Shown here: positions 5,345-5,688 of the stretch, in pieces
Layout: each line of letters begins with the position of its first letter
How positions within the stretch are numbered: position 1 is the stretch's first letter
From: Planctomycetota bacterium
GTDB taxonomy: Bacteria > Planctomycetota > Planctomycetia > Pirellulales > Thermoguttaceae
DNA length: 5,688 bases
Direction: 5' to 3'
Assembly (NCBI GenBank): GCA_023397045.1
Contig: JAEWUR010000779.1
Location: 1 to 5,688 of the forward strand
Made by a program: the position numbers and the translations under genes
The notes under the pieces: model-generated
Databases searched by the model: none
Told to the model about the DNA's origin: nothing
What the model saw: only the letters and a program-made list of their open reading frames with translations

Positions 5345-5423
5345 CGCATTATTTTGTTTCCCCGAGTTCGCATAGCGGGGTCTCATTAATACGCCACATC
5401 CAGTTCTCATAACGACTTACAGA

Positions 5424-5688
5424 ATGTACCGCCGCATCATCGGCGAGTTGAAGAAGCTCCGCATCTTCAACATGTCTCGCGCGACCGTCTGCCGTGTCTT
5501 GCAGGAGAATGGTTTCGATCCCGGTCCGAAACGCGGGCGTGGCACCTGGCACGACTTCATTCAAATGCACATCAAGACGCTCTGGGCCACCGATTTCTTT
5601 ACGAAGACCGTGTGGACCAAACGTGGGCCAGTCACCTATTTCGTGCTGTTTTTCATTCATCTATACACACGCAAGGTCCACATCGCCG
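5424..5688 (+). CDS. Integrase-core (rve/DDE) transposase fragment, right end cut by window
   Basis: Eighty-eight codons run from ATG 5424 to the right edge without a stop. The frame extends left only to a TAG at 5373-5375. The sequence fits rve-type integrase/transposases: a helix-turn-helix-like stretch YRRIIGELKKLRIFNMSRAT (2-21) and CRVLQENGFDPGPKRGRGTW (23-42), then the start of the RNase H-like catalytic core, LWATDFFTKTVWTKRGPVTY (53-72) with Asp57 as the expected first catalytic acid, and YFVLFFIHLYTRKVHIA. Intact relatives carry roughly 100 or more additional N-terminal residues and a W-G-Y-x-R-I motif; here RMYRRI stands in place of it and nothing recognisable precedes. The gene is therefore probably truncated at its 5' end. 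The C-terminal half, with the other two catalytic acids, lies outside the window. The exact IS family cannot be named with confidence. Confidence 0.78.
   Translation, partial: MYRRIIGELKKLRIFNMSRATVCRVLQENGFDPGPKRGRGTWHDFIQMHIKTLWATDFFTKTVWTKRGPVTYFVLFFIHLYTRKVHIA

Larger units (their letters stand above)
5008..5423. other. Gene-free stretch with decayed sequence and mobile-element signs
   Basis: No convincing intact gene is present in these 416 bases. Contents: a tRNA-Arg-like 3' half on the minus strand (5070-5116), short stop-broken plus-strand frames (for example 5123-5293, without an ATG near its beginning, ending WKRSMR; and 5248-5310, ending LEAIDALNERRN), a perfect 17-nt palindrome (5328-5344), and a 5-bp hairpin CCCCG/CGGGG (5360-5380). 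The part from about 5220 to 5420 is visibly richer in A and T than the genes to the left, which suggests acquired or decaying DNA. Confidence 0.55.

Noticed and set aside
5349..5660. Minus-strand open frame of 103 codons
   Set aside because: It is antisense to the rve integrase fragment, which has clear conserved residues on the plus strand.

Overview
The window looks like a high-GC chromosomal segment from a planctomycete, most likely of the Pirellulales type. This is inferred from three things: a Hanks-type Ser/Thr kinase with one membrane span and a periplasm-side helical tail, the weak or absent Shine-Dalgarno sites, and GC-rich palindromic intergenic elements. No marker gene settles the taxonomy.

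Layout from left to right. Positions 1-897 (minus) hold the N-terminal 299 residues of a family 4 glycosyltransferase that runs off the left edge. Positions 898-1306 are a divergent intergenic region with a small hairpin and a 25-nt inverted repeat. Positions 1307-2488 (plus) encode a CelD/BcsL-like (FemAB-type GNAT) acetyltransferase. Positions 2489-2673 are non-coding and carry most of a duplicated 56-nt palindromic element; its first copy supplies the acetyltransferase stop codon. Positions 2674-3132 encode a membrane-anchored ComEA-like helix-hairpin-helix protein. After a 20-nt gap, 3153-4724 encode a transmembrane Ser/Thr protein kinase. A promoter-like sequence overlapping the kinase stop codon begins a tRNA unit: leader, tRNA-Glu(CUC) at 4864-4936, and an intrinsic terminator at 4983-5007. 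Positions 5008-5423 have no convincing gene. They hold an isolated 3' half of a tRNA-Arg(ACG)-like sequence on the minus strand, a perfect 17-nt palindrome and decayed reading frames. A DDE/rve integrase-type transposase fragment enters at 5424 and runs off the right edge.

Functional reading. The divergent glycosyltransferase and acetyltransferase suggest surface polysaccharide or glycoconjugate synthesis and decoration. The ComEA-like protein and the kinase are probably co-transcribed and both are predicted to face the cytoplasm with the N-terminus and the periplasm with the C-terminus; whether they work together is unknown. The right end looks like the border of an accessory region: a tRNA gene, a tRNA-derived possible attachment site and a transposase remnant lie within about 800 bases.

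I found no clear new defence or metabolic system. The least explained signals are the repeat elements, the tRNA-Arg half and the ComEA-kinase pairing.
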